Positions 46,134 through 58,820 of a DNA stretch of 64,000 bases are shown here, in pieces (positions within the stretch are counted from its first letter, which is position 1; each line of letters begins with the position of its first letter). A program made the translations under genes and the position numbers. The stretch is from Siderastrea radians (taxonomy: Eukaryota > Cnidaria > Anthozoa > Scleractinia > Rhizangiidae), in assembly GCA_964017195.1 (NCBI GenBank), contig CAXHKT010000084.1, forward strand, positions 1 through 64,000, given 5' to 3'. Under the pieces are notes generated by a model. It did no database searches. It had not been told where the DNA came from and saw only the letters and a program-made list of their open reading frames with translations.

Positions 46134-46460
46134 GTCTGCGATTTTGTCGATAAGGTGGGAATTTCAGTTTTGAGAGGGGTGGGGTGGGTCCCTCAAAAAA
46201 GTGCTGGTTTTGGTGCAACGGCCCCAGCACAAAAGCACCCCAGATCCCGTTGCGGCACCAAAAAACATTCCATTTGGCACTATTTTTATCGAATTTGGCG
46301 ATACTAAAAAGTGCTGCACTTTTTCAGGGCTTGAATTAGCCCCCAAAAGCAGAAAAAAGCTAATTGGCGCTCTCAGCTGCATGCACAAAGGTCCCAAATG
46401 CATTCAATCCCTCTGGGACCATCCGAAAAAAAATTCCTTTTGTGCAAAAGCACAAAGAGG
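46134..46460 (+). repeat. Diverged core U28 (L1)
   Basis: Full L1 marks, no private change noticed. Confidence 0.93.
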
Positions 46461-47601
46461 GCGCGATATTTGCGATCCTTAGGGAAAAAACTCCATTTTT
46501 GGCCTTCCCAGAGGCTAAAAAAGGTGTTGTTGACTGCGCAAGGCGGCGCAAGGCTGCGCACTGGCCTAATAATAATGCAAATCCCTCGGGGCTATCAGAA
46601 AAAAAAGTTTATTGTGTAGAAAAGCGCGATATGTGCGATCCTTAGGGAAAAAACCCCATTTTTGGCCTTCCCAGGGGCTAAAAAAGGTGTTGTTGACTGC
46701 GCAAGGCTGCGCAAGGCTGCGCACTGGCCTAATAATAATGCAAATCCCTCGGGGCTATCAGAAAAAAAAGGTTATTGTGTAGAAAAGCGCGATATGTGCG
46801 ATCCTTAGGGAAAAAACCCCATTTTTGGCCTTCCCAGAGGCTAAAAAAGGTGTTGTTGACTGAGCAAGGCTGCGCAAGGCTGCGCACTGGCCTAATAATA
46901 ACGCAAATCCCTCGGGGCTATCAGAAAAAAAAGTTTATTGTGTAGAAAAACGTGATATGTGCGATCCTTAGGGAAAAAAACCCCATTTTTGGCCTTCCCA
47001 GAGGCTAAAAAAGGTGTTGTTGACTGAGCAAGGCTGCGCAAGGCTGCGCACTGGCCTAATAATAACGCAAATCCCTCGGGGCTATCAGAAAAAAAAGTTT
47101 ATTGTGTAGAAAAGCGCGATATGTGCGATCCTTAGGGAAAAAACCCCATTTTTGGCCTTCCCAGAGGCTAAAAACGGTGTTGTTGACTGAGCAAGGCTGC
47201 GCAAGGCTGCGCACTGGCCTAATAATAACGCAAATCCCTCGGGGCTATCAGAAAAAAAAGTTTATTGTGTAGAAAAGCGCGATATGTGCGATCCTTAGGG
47301 AAAAAACCCCATTTTTGGCCTTCCCAGAGGCTAAAAAAGGTGTTGTTGACTGAGCAAGGCTGCGCAAGGCTGCGCACTGGCCTAATAATAACGCAAATCC
47401 CTCGGGGCTATCAGAAAAAAAAGTTTATTGTGTAGAAAAGCGCGATATGTGCGATCCTTAGGGAAAAAACCCCATTTTTGGCCTTCCCAGAGGCTAAAAA
47501 AGGTGTTGTTGACTGAGCAAGGCTGCGCAAGGCTGCGCACTGGCCTAATAATAACGCAAATCCCTCGGGGCTATAAGAAAAAAAAGTTTATTGTGTAGAA
47601 A
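46461..47601 (+). repeat. Canonical block K28, 7 monomers
   Basis: Same order as K27. Private changes: aaaaacgtgatatg and an extra A near 46.95-46.98 kb, aaaacggtg near 47.17 kb, ctataagaaa near 47.57 kb. Confidence 0.93.
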
Positions 47602-47928
47602 GTCTGCGATTTTGTCGATAAGGTGGGAATTTCAGTTTTGAGAGGGGTGGGGTGGGTCCCTCAAAAAAGTGCTGGTTTTGGTGCAACGGCCCCAGCACAA
47701 AAGCACCCCAGATCCCGTTGCGGCACCAAAAAACATTCCATTTGGCACTATTTTTATCGAATTTGGCGATACTAAAAAGTGCTGCACTTTTTCAGGGCTT
47801 GAATTAGCCCCCAAAAGCAGAAAAAAGCTAATTGGCGCTCTCAGCTGCATGCACAAAGGTCCCAAATGCATTCAATCCCTCTGGGACCATCCGAAAAAAA
47901 ATTCCTTTTGTGCAAAAGCACAAAGAGG
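47602..47928 (+). repeat. Diverged core U29 (L1)
   Basis: Full L1 marks; it matches U28. Confidence 0.93.
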
Positions 47929-49068
47929 GCGCGATATTTGCGATCCTTAGGGAAAAAACTCCATTTTTGGCCTTCCCAGAGGCTAAAAAAGGTGTTGTTG
48001 ACTGCGCAAGGCGGCGCAAGGCTGCGCACTGGCCTAATAATAATGCAAATCCCTCGGGGCTATCAGAAAAAAAAGTTTATTGTGTAGAAAAGCGCGATAT
48101 GTGCGATCCTTAGGGAAAAAACCCCATTTTTGGCCTTCCCAGGGGCTAAAAAAGGTGTTGTTGACTGCGCAAGGCTGCGCAAGGCTGCGCACTGGCCTAA
48201 TAATAATGCAAATCCCTCGGGGCTATCAGAAAAAAAAGGTTATTGTGTAGAAAAGCGCGATATGTGCGATCCTTAGGGAAAAAACCCCATTTTTGGCCTT
48301 CCCAGAGGCTAAAAAAGGTGTTGTTGACTGCGCAAGGCTGCGCAAGGCTGCGCACTGGCCTAATAATAACGCAAATCCCTCGGGGCTATCAGAAAAAAAA
48401 GTTTATTGTGTAGAAAAGCGCGATATGTGCGATCCTTAGGGAAAAAACCCCATTTTTGGCCTTCCCAGAGGCTAAAAAAGGTGTTGTTGACTGAGCAAGG
48501 CTGCGCAAGGCTGCGCACTGGCCTAATAATAACGCAAATCCCTCGGGGCTATCAGAAAAAAAAGTTTATTGTGTAGAAAAGCGCGATATGTGCGATCCTT
48601 AGGGAAAAAACCCCATTTTTGGCCTTCCCAGAGGCTAAAAAAGGTGTTGTTGACTGAGCAAGGCTGCGCAAGGCTGCGCACTGGCCTAATAATAACGCAA
48701 ATCCCTCGGGGCTATCAGAAAAAAAAGTTTATTGTGTAGAAAAGCGCGATATGTGCGATCCTTAGGGAAAAAACCCCATTTTTGGCCTTCCCAGAGGCTA
48801 AAAAAGGTGTTGTTGACTGAGCAAGGCTGCGCAAGGCTGCGCACTGGCCTAATAATAACGCAAATCCCTCGGGGCTATCAGAAAAAAAAGTTTATTGTTT
48901 AGAAAAGCGCGATATGTGCGATCCTTAGGGAAAAAACCCCATTTTTGGCCTTCCCAGAGGCTAAAAAAGGTGTTGTTAACTGCGCAAGGCTGCGCAAGGC
49001 TGCGCACTGGCCCAATAATAATGCAAATCCCTCGGGGCTATCAGAAAAAAAAGTTTATTGTGTAGAAA
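47929..49068 (+). repeat. Canonical block K29, 7 monomers
   Basis: Like K27 at its left end, but it closes with ttgtttag and gttaactg, the exit from L1 to L2 also seen in K2, K9 and K14. Confidence 0.93.
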
Positions 49069-49394
49069 GTCTCCGATTTTGTCGATAAGGTGGGAATTTC
49101 AGTTTTGAGAGGGGTGGGGTGGGTCCCTCAAAAAAGTGCTGGTTTTGGTGCAACGGCCCCAGCACAAAAGCACCCCAGATCCCGTTGCGGCACCAAAAAA
49201 CATTCCATTTGGCACTATTTTTATCGAATTTGGCGATACTAAAAAGTGCTGCACTTTTTCAGGGCTTGAATTAGCCCCCAAAAGCAGAAAAAAGCTAATT
49301 GGCGCTCTCAGCTGCATGCACAAAGGTCCCAAATGCATTCAATCCCTCTGGGACCATCCGAAAAAAATTCCTTTTGTGCAAAAGCACAAAGAAG
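49069..49394 (+). repeat. Diverged core U30 (L2-type left end)
   Basis: It starts gtctccg (L2) but has aaatgcattc, not aaatgaattc. It may be an older L2 form or a hybrid. Confidence 0.85.
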
Positions 49395-51003
49395 GCGCGA
49401 TATGTGCGATTCTTAGGGAAAAACTCCATTTTTGGCCTTCCCAGAGGCTAAAAAAGGTGTTGTTGACTGCGCAAGGCTGTGCAAGGCTGCGCACTGGCCT
49501 AATAATAACGCAAATCCCTCGGGGCTATCAGAAAAAAAAGTTTATTGTGTAGAAAAGCGCGATATGTGCGATCCTTAGGGAAAAAACCCCATTTTTGGCC
49601 TTCCCAGAGGCTAAAAAAGGTGTTGTTGACTGCGCAAGGCTGCGCAAGGCTGCGCAAGGCTGCGCACTGGCCTAATAATAACGCAAATCCCTCGGGGCTA
49701 TCAGAAAAAAAAGTTTATTGTGTAGAAAAGCGCGATATGTGCGATCCTTAGGGAAAAAACCCCCATTTTTGGCCTTCCCAGAGGCTAAAAAAGGTGTTGT
49801 TGACTGAGCAAGGCTGCGCACTGGACTAATAATAACGCAAATCCCTCGGGGCTATGAGAAAAAAAAGTTTATTGTGTAGAAAAGCGCGATATGTGCGATC
49901 CTTAGGGAAAAAACCCCATTTTTGGCCTTCCCAGGGGCTAAAAAAGGTGTTGTTGACTGCGCAAGGCTGCCCAAGGCTGCGCACTGGCCTAATAATAATG
50001 CAAATCCCTCGGGGCTATCAGAAAAAAAAGTTTATTGTGTAGAAAAGCGCGATATGTGCGATCCTTAGGGAAAAAACCCCATTTTTGGCCTTCCCAGAGG
50101 CTAAAAAAGGTGTTGTTGACTGCGCAAGGCTGCGCAAGGCTGCGCACTGGCCTAATAATAACGCAAATCCCTCGGGGCTATCAGAAAAAAAAGTTTATTG
50201 TGTAGAAAAGCGCGATATGTGCGATCCTTAGGGAAAAAACCCCATTTTTGGCCTTCCCAGAGGCTAAAACAGGTGTTGTTGACTGAGCAAGGCTGCGCAA
50301 GGCTGCGCACTGGCCTAATAATAACGCAAATCCCTCGGGGCTATCAGAAAAAAAAGTTTATTGTGTAGAAAAGCGCGATATGTGCGATCCTTAGGGAAAA
50401 AACTCCATTTTTGGCCTTCCCAGAGGCTAAAAAAGGTGTTGTTGACTGAGCAAGGCTGCGCAAGGCTGCGCACTGGCCTAATAATAACGCAAATCCCTCG
50501 GGGCTATCAGAAAAAAAAGTTTATTGTGTAGAAAAGCGCGATATGTGCGATCCTTAGGGAAAAAACCCCATTTTTGGCCTTCCCAGAGGCTAAAAAAGGT
50601 GTTGTTGACTGAGCAAGGCTGCGCACTGGCCTAATAATAACGCAAATCCCTCGGGGCTATCAGAAAAATAAGTTTATTGTGTAGAAAAGCGCGATATGTG
50701 CGATCCTTAGGGAAAAAACCCCATTTTTGGCCATCCCAGAGGCTAAAAAAGGTGTTGTTGACTGCGCAAGGCTGCGCACTGGCCTAATAATAACGCAAAT
50801 CCCTCGGGGCTATCAGAAAAAAAAGTTTATTGTGTAGAAAAGCGCGATATGTGCGATCCTTAGGGAAAAAACCCCATTTTTGGCCTTCCCAGAGGCTAAA
50901 AAAGGTGTTGTTAACTGCGCAAGGCTGCGCAAGGCTGCTCACTGGCCCAATAATAATGCAAATCCCTCGGGGCTATCAGAAAAAAAAGTTTATTGTGTAG
51001 AAA
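49395..51003 (+). repeat. Canonical block K30, 10 monomers
   Basis: gcgattcttaggg, one A short before actcc, ctgtgcaagg, three decamers, cccccattt with one decamer and actggact, ctatgag, cccaggggct with gcccaagg, aaaacaggtg, aactcc, one decamer, aaaaataag with ggccatccc, gctcactggcccaa. Confidence 0.92.
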
Positions 51004-51329
51004 GTCTGCGATTTTGTCGATAAGGTGGGAATGTTAGTTTTGACAGGGGTGGGGTGGGTCCCTCAAAAAAGTGCTGGTTTTGGTGCAACGGCCCCAGCAC
51101 AAAAGCACCCCAGATCCCGTTGCGGCACCAAAAAACATTCCATTTGGCACTATTTTTATCGAATTTGGCGATACTAAAAAGTGCTGCACTTTTTCAGGGC
51201 TTGAATTAGCCCCCAAAAGCAGAAAAAAGCTAATTGGCGCTCTCAGCTGCATGCACAAAGGTCCCAAATGCATTCAATCCCTCTGGGACCATCCGAAAAA
51301 AATTCCTTTTGTGCAAAAGCACAAAGAAG
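51004..51329 (+). repeat. Diverged core U31 (L3)
   Basis: gttagttttgacagg is present. It has a counterpart, U34, at 4,555 bp. Confidence 0.92.
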
Positions 51330-51990
51330 GCGCGATATGTGCGATCCTTAGGGAAAAAACTCCATTTTTGGCCTTCCCAGAGGCTAAAAAAGGTGTTGTT
51401 GACTGCGCAAGGATGCGAAAGGCTGCGCACTGGCCTAATAATAATGTAAATCCCTCGGGGCTATCAGAAAAAAAAGTTTATTGTGTAGAAAAGCGCGATA
51501 TGTGCGATCCTTAGGGAAAAAACCCCATTTTTGGCCTTCCCAGAGGCTAAAAAAGGTGTTGTTGACTGAGCAAGGCTGCGCAAGGCTGCGCACTGGCCTA
51601 ATAATAACGCAAATCCCTCGGGGCTATCAGAAAAAAAAGTTTATTGTGTAGAAAAGCGCGATATGTGCGATCCTTAGGGAAAAAACCCCATTTTTGGCCT
51701 TCCCAGAGGCTAAAAAAGGTGTTGTTGACTGCGCAAGGCTGCGCAAGGCTACGCAAGGCTGCCCACTGGCCTAATAATAACGCAAATCCCTCGGGGCTAT
51801 CAGAAAAAAAAGTTTATTGTGTAGAAAAGCGCGATATGTGCGATCCTTAGGGAAAAAACCCCATTTTTGGCCTTCCCAGAGGCTAAAAAAGGTGTTGTTA
51901 ACTGCGCAAGGCTGCGCAAGGCTGCTCACTGGCCCAATAATAATGCAAATCCCTCGGGGCTATCAGAAAAAAAAGTTTATTGTGTAGAAA
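51330..51990 (+). repeat. Canonical block K31, 4 monomers
   Basis: ggatgcgaaagg, aatgtaaatcc, then a three-decamer monomer with ctacgc and gcccactgg, then gctcactggcccaa. K34 is its duplicate. Confidence 0.92.
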
Positions 51991-52316
51991 GTCTGCGATT
52001 TTGTCGATAAGGTGGGAATGTTAGTTTTGACAGGTGTGGGGTGGGTCCCTCAAAAAAGTGCTGGTTTTGGTGCAACGGCCCCAGCACAAAAGCACCCCAG
52101 ATCCCGTTGCGGCACCAAAAAACATTCCATTTGGCACTATTTTTATCGAATTTGGCGATACTAAAAAGTGCTGCACTTTTTCAGGGCTTGAATTAGCCCC
52201 CAAAAGCAGAAAAAAGCTAATTGGCGCTCTCAGCTGCATGCACAAAGGTCCCAAATGCATTCAATCCCTCTGGGACCATCCGAAAAAAATTCCTTTTGTC
52301 CAAAAGCACAAAGAAG
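51991..52316 (+). repeat. Diverged core U32 (L3)
   Basis: gttagttttgacagg is present, but the first G4 run is broken (caggtgtggggtggg). ttgtccaaaagc is shared with U35. Confidence 0.92.
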
Positions 52317-53948
52317 GCGCGATATGTGCGATCCTTAGGGAAAAAACTCCATTTTTGGCCTTCCCAGAGGCTAAAAAAGGTGTTGTTGACTGCGCAAGGC
52401 TGCGAAAGGCTGCGCACTGGACTAATAATAATGCAAATCCCTCGGGGCTATCAGAAAAAAAAGTTTATTGTGTAGAAAAGCGCGATATGTGCGATCCTTA
52501 GGGAAAAAACCCCATTTTTGGCCTTCCCAGAGGCTAAAAAAGGTGTTGTTTACTGAGCAAGGCTGCGCAAGGCTGCGCACTGGCCTAATAATAACGCAAA
52601 TCCCTCGGGGCTATCAGAAAAAAAAGTTTATTGTGTAGAAAAGCGCGATATGTGCGATCCTTAGGGAAAAAACCCCATTTTTGGCCTTCCCAGAGGCTAA
52701 AAAAGGTGTTGTTGACTGCGCAAGGCTGCGCAAGGCTGCGCACTGGCCTAATAATAACGCAAATCCCTCGGGGCTATCAGAAAAAAAAGTTTATTGTGTA
52801 GAAAAGCGCGATATGTGCGATCCTTAGGGAAAAAACCCCATTTTTGGCCTTCCCAGAGGCTAAAAAAGGTGTTGTTTACTGAGCAAGGCTGTGCAAGGCT
52901 GCGCACTGGCCTAATAATAACGCAAATCCCTCGGGGCTATCAGAAAAAAAAAGTTTATTGTGTAGAAAAGCGCGATATGTGCGATCCTTAGGGAAAAAAC
53001 CCCATTTTTGGCCTTCCCAGAGGCTAAAAAAGGTGTTGTTGACTGAGCAAGGCTGCGCAAGGCTGCGCACTGGCCTAATAATAACGCAAATCCCTCGGGG
53101 CTATCAGAAAAAAAAGTTTATTGTGTAGAAAAGCGCGATATGTGCGATCCTTAGGGAAAAAACCCCATTTTTGGCCTTCCCAGAGGCTAAAAAAGGTGTT
53201 GTTGACTGCGCAAGGCTGCGCAAGGCTGCGCACTGGCCTAATAATAACGCAAATCCCTCGGGGCTATCAGAAAAAAAAGTTTATTGTGTAGAAAAGCGCG
53301 ATATGTGCGATCCTTAGGGAAAAAACCCCATTTTTGGCCTTCCCAGAGGCTAAAAAAGGTGTTGTTTACTGAGCAAGGCTGTGCAAGGCTGCGCACTGGC
53401 CTAATAATAACGCAAATCCCTCGGGGCTATCAGAAAAAAAAAGTTTATTGTGTAGAAAAGCGCGATATGTGCGATCCTTAGGGAAAAAACCCCATTTTTG
53501 GCCTTCCCAGAGGCTAAAAAAGGTGTTGTTGACTGAGCAAGGCTGCGCAAGGCTGCGCACTGGCCTAATAATAACGCAAATCCCTCGGGGCTATCAGAAA
53601 AAAAAAGTTTATTGTGTAGAAAAGCGCGATATGTGCGATCCTTAGGGAAAAAACCCCATTTTTGGCCTTCCCAGAGGCTAAAAAAGGTGTTGTTGACTGA
53701 GCAAGGCTGCGCAAGGCTGCGCACTGGCCTAATAATAACGCAAATCCCTCGGGGCTATCAGAAAAAAAAGTTTATTGTGTAGAAAAGCGCGATATGTGCG
53801 ATCCTTAGGGAAAAAACCCCATTTTTGGCCTTCCCAGAGGCTAAAAAAGGTGTTGTTAACTGCGCAAGGCTGCGCAAGGCTGCGCACTGGCCCAATAATA
53901 ATGCAAATCCCATGGAGCTATCAGAAAAAAAAGTTTATTGTGTAGAAA
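52317..53948 (+). repeat. Canonical block K32, 10 monomers
   Basis: gcgaaaggctgc with actggacta, then tgtttactgagc monomers, two with ctgtgcaagg and nine-A starts (an internal 490-bp repeat). The last monomer ends catggagctatcag, the L4 flank shared only with K35. Confidence 0.92.
52628..53610 (+). repeat. 490-bp three-monomer tandem repeat, two copies
   Basis: tgtttactgagcaaggctg with ctgtgcaagg and the following nine-A start recur at 490 bp (monomer starts near 52794 and 53284). The same pair exists in the downstream 4.55-kb copy near 57349 and 57839, so the repeat is older than that duplication. Confidence 0.88.
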
Positions 53949-54275
53949 GTCTGCGATTTTGTCGATAAGGTGGGAATTTCAGTTTTGAGAGGGGTGGGGT
54001 GGGTCCCTCAAAAAAGTGCTGGTTTTGGTGCAACGGCCCCAGCACAAAAGCACCCCAGATCCCGTTGCGGCACCAAAAAACATTCCATTTGGCACTATTT
54101 TTATCGAATTTGGCGATACTAAAAAGTGCTGCACTTTTTCAGGGCTTGAATTAGCCCCCCAAAAGCAGAAAAAAGCTAATTGGCGCTCTCAGCTGCATGA
54201 ACAAAGGTCCCAAATGCATTCAATCCCTCTGGGACCATCCGAAAAAAATTCCTTTTGTGCAAAAGCACAAAGAAG
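53949..54275 (+). repeat. Diverged core U33 (L4)
   Basis: catgaacaaagg is present, plus an extra C in ttagcccccc near 54.15 kb. Shared with U36 only. Confidence 0.92.
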
Positions 54276-55558
54276 GCGCGATATGTGCGATCCTTAGGGA
54301 AAAAACTCCATTTTTGGCCTTCCCAGAGGCTCAAAAAGGTGTTGTTGACTGAGCAAGGCTGCGCACTGGCCTAATAATAACGCAAATCCCTCGGGGCTAT
54401 CAGAAAAAAAAGTTTATTGTGTAGAAAAGCGCGATATGTGCGATCCTTAGGGAAAAAACCCCATTTTTGGCCTTCCCAGGGGCTAAAAAAGGTGTTGTTG
54501 ACTGCGCAAGGCTGCCCAAGGCTGCGCACTGGCCTAATAATAATGCAAATCCCTCGGGGCTATCAGAAAAAAAAGTTTATTGTGTAGAAAAGCGCGATAT
54601 GTGCGATCCTTAGGGAAAAAACCCCATTTTTGGCCTTCCCAGAGGCTAAAAAAGGTGTTGTTGACTGCGCAAGGCTGCGCAAGGCTGCGCACTGGCCTAA
54701 TAATAACGCAAATCCCTCGGGGCTATCAGAAAAAAAAGTTTATTGTGTAGAAAAGCGCGATATGTGCGATCCTTAGGGAAAAAACCCCATTTTTGGCCTT
54801 CCCAGAGGCTAAAACAGGTGTTGTTGACTGAGCAAGGCTGCGCAAGGCTGCGCACTGGCCTAATAATAACGCAAATCCCTCGGGGCTATCAGAAAAAAAA
54901 GTTTATTGTGTAGAAAAGCGCGATATGTGCGATCCTTAGGGAAAAAACTCCATTTTTGGCCTTCCCAGAGGCTAAAAAAGGTGTTGTTGACTGAGCAAGG
55001 CTGCGCAAGGCTGCGCACTGGCCTAATAATAACGCAAATCCCTCGGGGCTATCAGAAAAAAAAGTTTATTGTGTAGAAAAGCGCGATATGTGCGATCCTT
55101 AGGGAAAAAACCCCATTTTTGGCCTTCCCAGAGGCTAAAAAAGGTGTTGTTGACTGAGCAAGGCTGCGCACTGGCCTAATAATAACGCAAATCCCTCGGG
55201 GCTATCAGAAAAATAAGTTTATTGTGTAGAAAAGCGCGATATGTGCGATCCTTAGGGAAAAAACCCCATTTTTGGCCATCCCAGAGGCTAAAAAAGGTGT
55301 TGTTGACTGCGCAAGGCTGCGCAAGGCTGCGCACTGGCCTAATAATAACGCAAATCCCTCGGGGCTATCAGAAAAAAAAGTTTATTGTGTAGAAAAGCGC
55401 GATATGTGCGATCCTTAGGGAAAAAACCCCATTTTTGGCCTTCCCAGAGGCTAAAAAAGGTGTTGTTAACTGCGCAAGGCTGCGCAAGGCTGCTCACTGG
55501 CCCAATAATAATGCAAATCCCTCGGGGCTATCAGAAAAAAAAGTTTATTGTGTAGAAA
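54276..55558 (+). repeat. Canonical block K33, 8 monomers
   Basis: gaggctcaaaaagg with one decamer in the first monomer, then cccaggggct with gcccaagg, aaaacaggtg, aactcc, one decamer, aaaaataag with ggccatccc. Its right part copies K30, so the junction of the 4.55-kb copies lies in its first two monomers. Confidence 0.92.
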
Positions 55559-55884
55559 GTCTGCGATTTTGTCGATAAGGTGGGAATGTTAGTTTTGACA
55601 GGGGTGGGGTGGGTCCCTCAAAAAAGTGCTGGTTTTGGTGCAACGGCCCCAGCACAAAAGCACCCCAGATCCCGTTGCGGCACCAAAAAACATTCCATTT
55701 GGCACTATTTTTATCGAATTTGGCGATACTAAAAAGTGCTGCACTTTTTCAGGGCTTGAATTAGCCCCCAAAAGCAGAAAAAAGCTAATTGGCGCTCTCA
55801 GCTGCATGCACAAAGGTCCCAAATGCATTCAATCCCTCTGGGACCATCCGAAAAAAATTCCTTTTGTGCAAAAGCACAAAGAAG
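55559..55884 (+). repeat. Diverged core U34 (L3)
   Basis: Counterpart of U31; no difference noticed. Confidence 0.92.
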
Positions 55885-56545
55885 GCGCGATATGTGCGAT
55901 CCTTAGGGAAAAAACTCCATTTTTGGCCTTCCCAGAGGCTAAAAAAGGTGTTGTTGACTGCGCAAGGATGCGAAAGGCTGCGCACTGGCCTAATAATAAT
56001 GTAAATCCCTCGGGGCTATCAGAAAAAAAAGTTTATTGTGTAGAAAAGCGCGATATGTGCGATCCTTAGGGAAAAAACCCCATTTTTGGCCTTCCCAGAG
56101 GCTAAAAAAGGTGTTGTTGACTGAGCAAGGCTGCGCAAGGCTGCGCACTGGCCTAATAATAACGCAAATCCCTCGGGGCTATCAGAAAAAAAAGTTTATT
56201 GTGTAGAAAAGCGCGATATGTGCGATCCTTAGGGAAAAAACCCCATTTTTGGCCTTCCCAGAGGCTAAAAAAGGTGTTGTTGACTGCGCAAGGCTGCGCA
56301 AGGCTACGCAAGGCTGCCCACTGGCCTAATAATAACGCAAATCCCTCGGGGCTATCAGAAAAAAAAGTTTATTGTGTAGAAAAGCGCGATATGTGCGATC
56401 CTTAGGGAAAAAACCCCATTTTTGGCCTTCCCAGAGGCTAAAAAAGGTGTTGTTAACTGCGCAAGGCTGCGCAAGGCTGCTCACTGGCCCAATAATAATG
56501 CAAATCCCTCGGGGCTATCAGAAAAAAAAGTTTATTGTGTAGAAA
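55885..56545 (+). repeat. Canonical block K34, 4 monomers
   Basis: Counterpart of K31, with ggatgcgaaagg, aatgtaaatcc, ctacgc and gcccactgg all retained. Confidence 0.92.
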
Positions 56546-56871
56546 GTCTGCGATTTTGTCGATAAGGTGGGAATGTTAGTTTTGACAGGGGTGGGGTGGG
56601 TCCCTCAAAAAAGTGCTGGTTTTGGTGCAACGGCCCCAGCACAAAAGCACCCCAGATCCCGTTGCGGCACCAAAAAACATTCCATTTGGCACTATTTTTA
56701 TCGAATTTGGCGATACTAAAAAGTGCTGCACTTTTTCAGGGCTTGAATTAGCCCCCAAAAGCAGAAAAAAGCTAATTGGCGCTCTCAGCTGCATGCACAA
56801 AGGTCCCAAATGCATTCAATCCCTCTGGGACCATCCGAAAAAAATTCCTTTTGTCCAAAAGCACAAAGAAG
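56546..56871 (+). repeat. Diverged core U35 (L3)
   Basis: Counterpart of U32, sharing ttgtccaaaagc but with the G-runs intact. U32's broken run is therefore either newer than the duplication or has been restored here. Confidence 0.92.
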
Positions 56872-58493
56872 GCGCGATATGTGCGATCCTTAGGGAAAAA
56901 ACTCCATTTTTGGCCTTCCCAGAGGCTAAAAAAGGTGTTGTTGACTACGCAAGGCTGCGAAAGGCTGCGCACTGGACTAATAATAATGCAAATCCCTCGG
57001 GGCTATCAGAAAAAAAAGTTTATTGTGTAGAAAAGCGCGATATGTGCGATCCTTAGGGAAAAAACCCCATTTTTGGCCTTCCCAGAGGCTAAAAAAGGTG
57101 TTGTTTACTGAGCAAGGCTGCGCAAGGCTGCGCACTGGCCTAATAATAACGCAAATCCCTCGGGGCTATCAGAAAAAAAAGTTTATTGTGTAGAAAAGCG
57201 CGATATGTGCGATCCTTAGGGAAAAAACCCCATTTTTGGCCTTCCCAGAGGCTAAAAAAGGTGTTGTTGACTGCGCAAGGCTGCGCAAGGCTGCGCACTG
57301 GCCTAATAATAACGCAAATCCCTCGGGGCTATCAGAAAAAAAAGTTTATTGTGTAGAAAAGCGCGATATGTGCGATCCTTAGGGAAAAAACCCCATTTTT
57401 GGCCTTCCCAGAGGCTAAAAAAGGTGTTGTTTACTGAGCAAGGCTGTGCAAGGCTGCGCACTGGCCTAATAATAACGCAAATCCCTCGGGGCTATCAGAA
57501 AAAAAAAGTTTATTGTGTAGAAAAGCGCGATATGTGCGATCCTTAGGGAAAAAACCCCATTTTTGGCCTTCCCAGAGGCTAAAAAAGGTGTTGTTGACTG
57601 AGCAAGGCTGCGCAAGGCTGCGCACTGGCCTAATAATAACGCAAATCCCTCGGGGCTATCAGAAAAAAAAGTTTATTGTGTAGAAAAGCGCGATATGTGC
57701 GATCCTTAGGGAAAAAACCCCATTTTTGGCCTTCCCAGAGGCTAAAAAAGGTGTTGTTGACTGCGCAAGGCTGCGCAAGGCTGCGCACTGGCCTAATAAT
57801 AACGCAAATCCCTCGGGGCTATCAGAAAAAAAAGTTTATTGTGTAGAAAAGCGCGATATGTGCGATCCTTAGGGAAAAAACCCCATTTTTGGCCTTCCCA
57901 GAGGCTAAAAAAGGTGTTGTTTACTGAGCAAGGCTGTGCAAGGCTGCGCACTGGCCTAATAATAACGCAAATCCCTCGGGGCTATCAGAAAAAAAAAGTT
58001 TATTGTGTAGAAAAGCGCGATATGTGCGATCCTTAGGGAAAAAACCCCATTTTTGGCCTTCCCAGAGGCTAAAAAAGGTGTTGTTGACTGAGCAAGGCTG
58101 CGCACTGGCCTAATAATAACGCAAATCCCTCGGGGCTATCAGAAAAAAAAAGTTTATTGTGTAGAAAAGCGCGATATGTGCGATCCTTAGGGAAAAAACC
58201 CCATTTTTGGCCTTCCCAGAGGCTAAAAAAGGTGTTGTTGACTGAGCAAGGCTGCGCAAGGCTGCGCACTGGCCTAATAATAACGCAAATCCCTCGGGGC
58301 TATCAGAAAAAAAAGTTTATTGTGTAGAAAAGCGCGATATGTGCGATCCTTAGGGAAAAAACCCCATTTTTGGCCTTCCCAGAGGCTAAAAAAGGTGTTG
58401 TTAACTGCGCAAGGCTGCGCAAGGCTGCGCACTGGCCCAATAATAATGCAAATCCCATGGAGCTATCAGAAAAAAAAGTTTATTGTGTAGAAA
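56872..58493 (+). repeat. Canonical block K35, 10 monomers
   Basis: Counterpart of K32. gactacgcaagg in the first monomer and a one-decamer monomer near 58.09 kb are new. catggagctatcag precedes U36. Confidence 0.92.
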
Positions 58494-58820
58494 GTCTGCG
58501 ATTTTGTCGATAAGGTGGGAATTTCAGTTTTGAGAGGGGTGGGGTGGGTCCCTCAAAAAAGTGCTGGTTTTGGTGCAACGGCCCCAGCACAAAAGCACCC
58601 CAGATCCCGTTGCGGCACCAAAAAACATTCCATTTGGCACTATTTTTATCGAATTTGGCGATACTAAAAAGTGCTGCACTTTTTCAGGGCTTGAATTAGC
58701 CCCCCAAAAGCAGAAAAAAGCTAATTGGCGCTCTCAGCTGCATGAACAAAGGTCCCAAATGCATTCAATCCCTCTGGGACCATCCGAAAAAAATTCCTTT
58801 TGTGCAAAAGCACAAAGAAG
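58494..58820 (+). repeat. Diverged core U36 (L4)
   Basis: Counterpart of U33, with the same extra C and catgaacaaagg. Confidence 0.92.

Larger units (their letters stand above)
44667..49068 (+). repeat. 1,467-bp nine-monomer HOR, three tandem copies
   Basis: Cores U27, U28, U29 and U30 are spaced 1,467, 1,468 and 1,467 bp; 9 x 163 is 1,467. Each copy is one core (two diverged monomers) plus seven canonical monomers in the same variant order. It is the most regular HOR run in the window. Confidence 0.93.

Noticed and set aside
52034..52501. Open reading frames of 60-155 codons on both strands, many nearly identical
   Set aside because: They are the monomer and core read in different frames. 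Because 163 is 1 modulo 3, the three forward frames of one monomer appear in turn as different peptides. Most start at GTG or other non-ATG positions. There is no codon bias, no domain I recognise, and no unique sequence around them.
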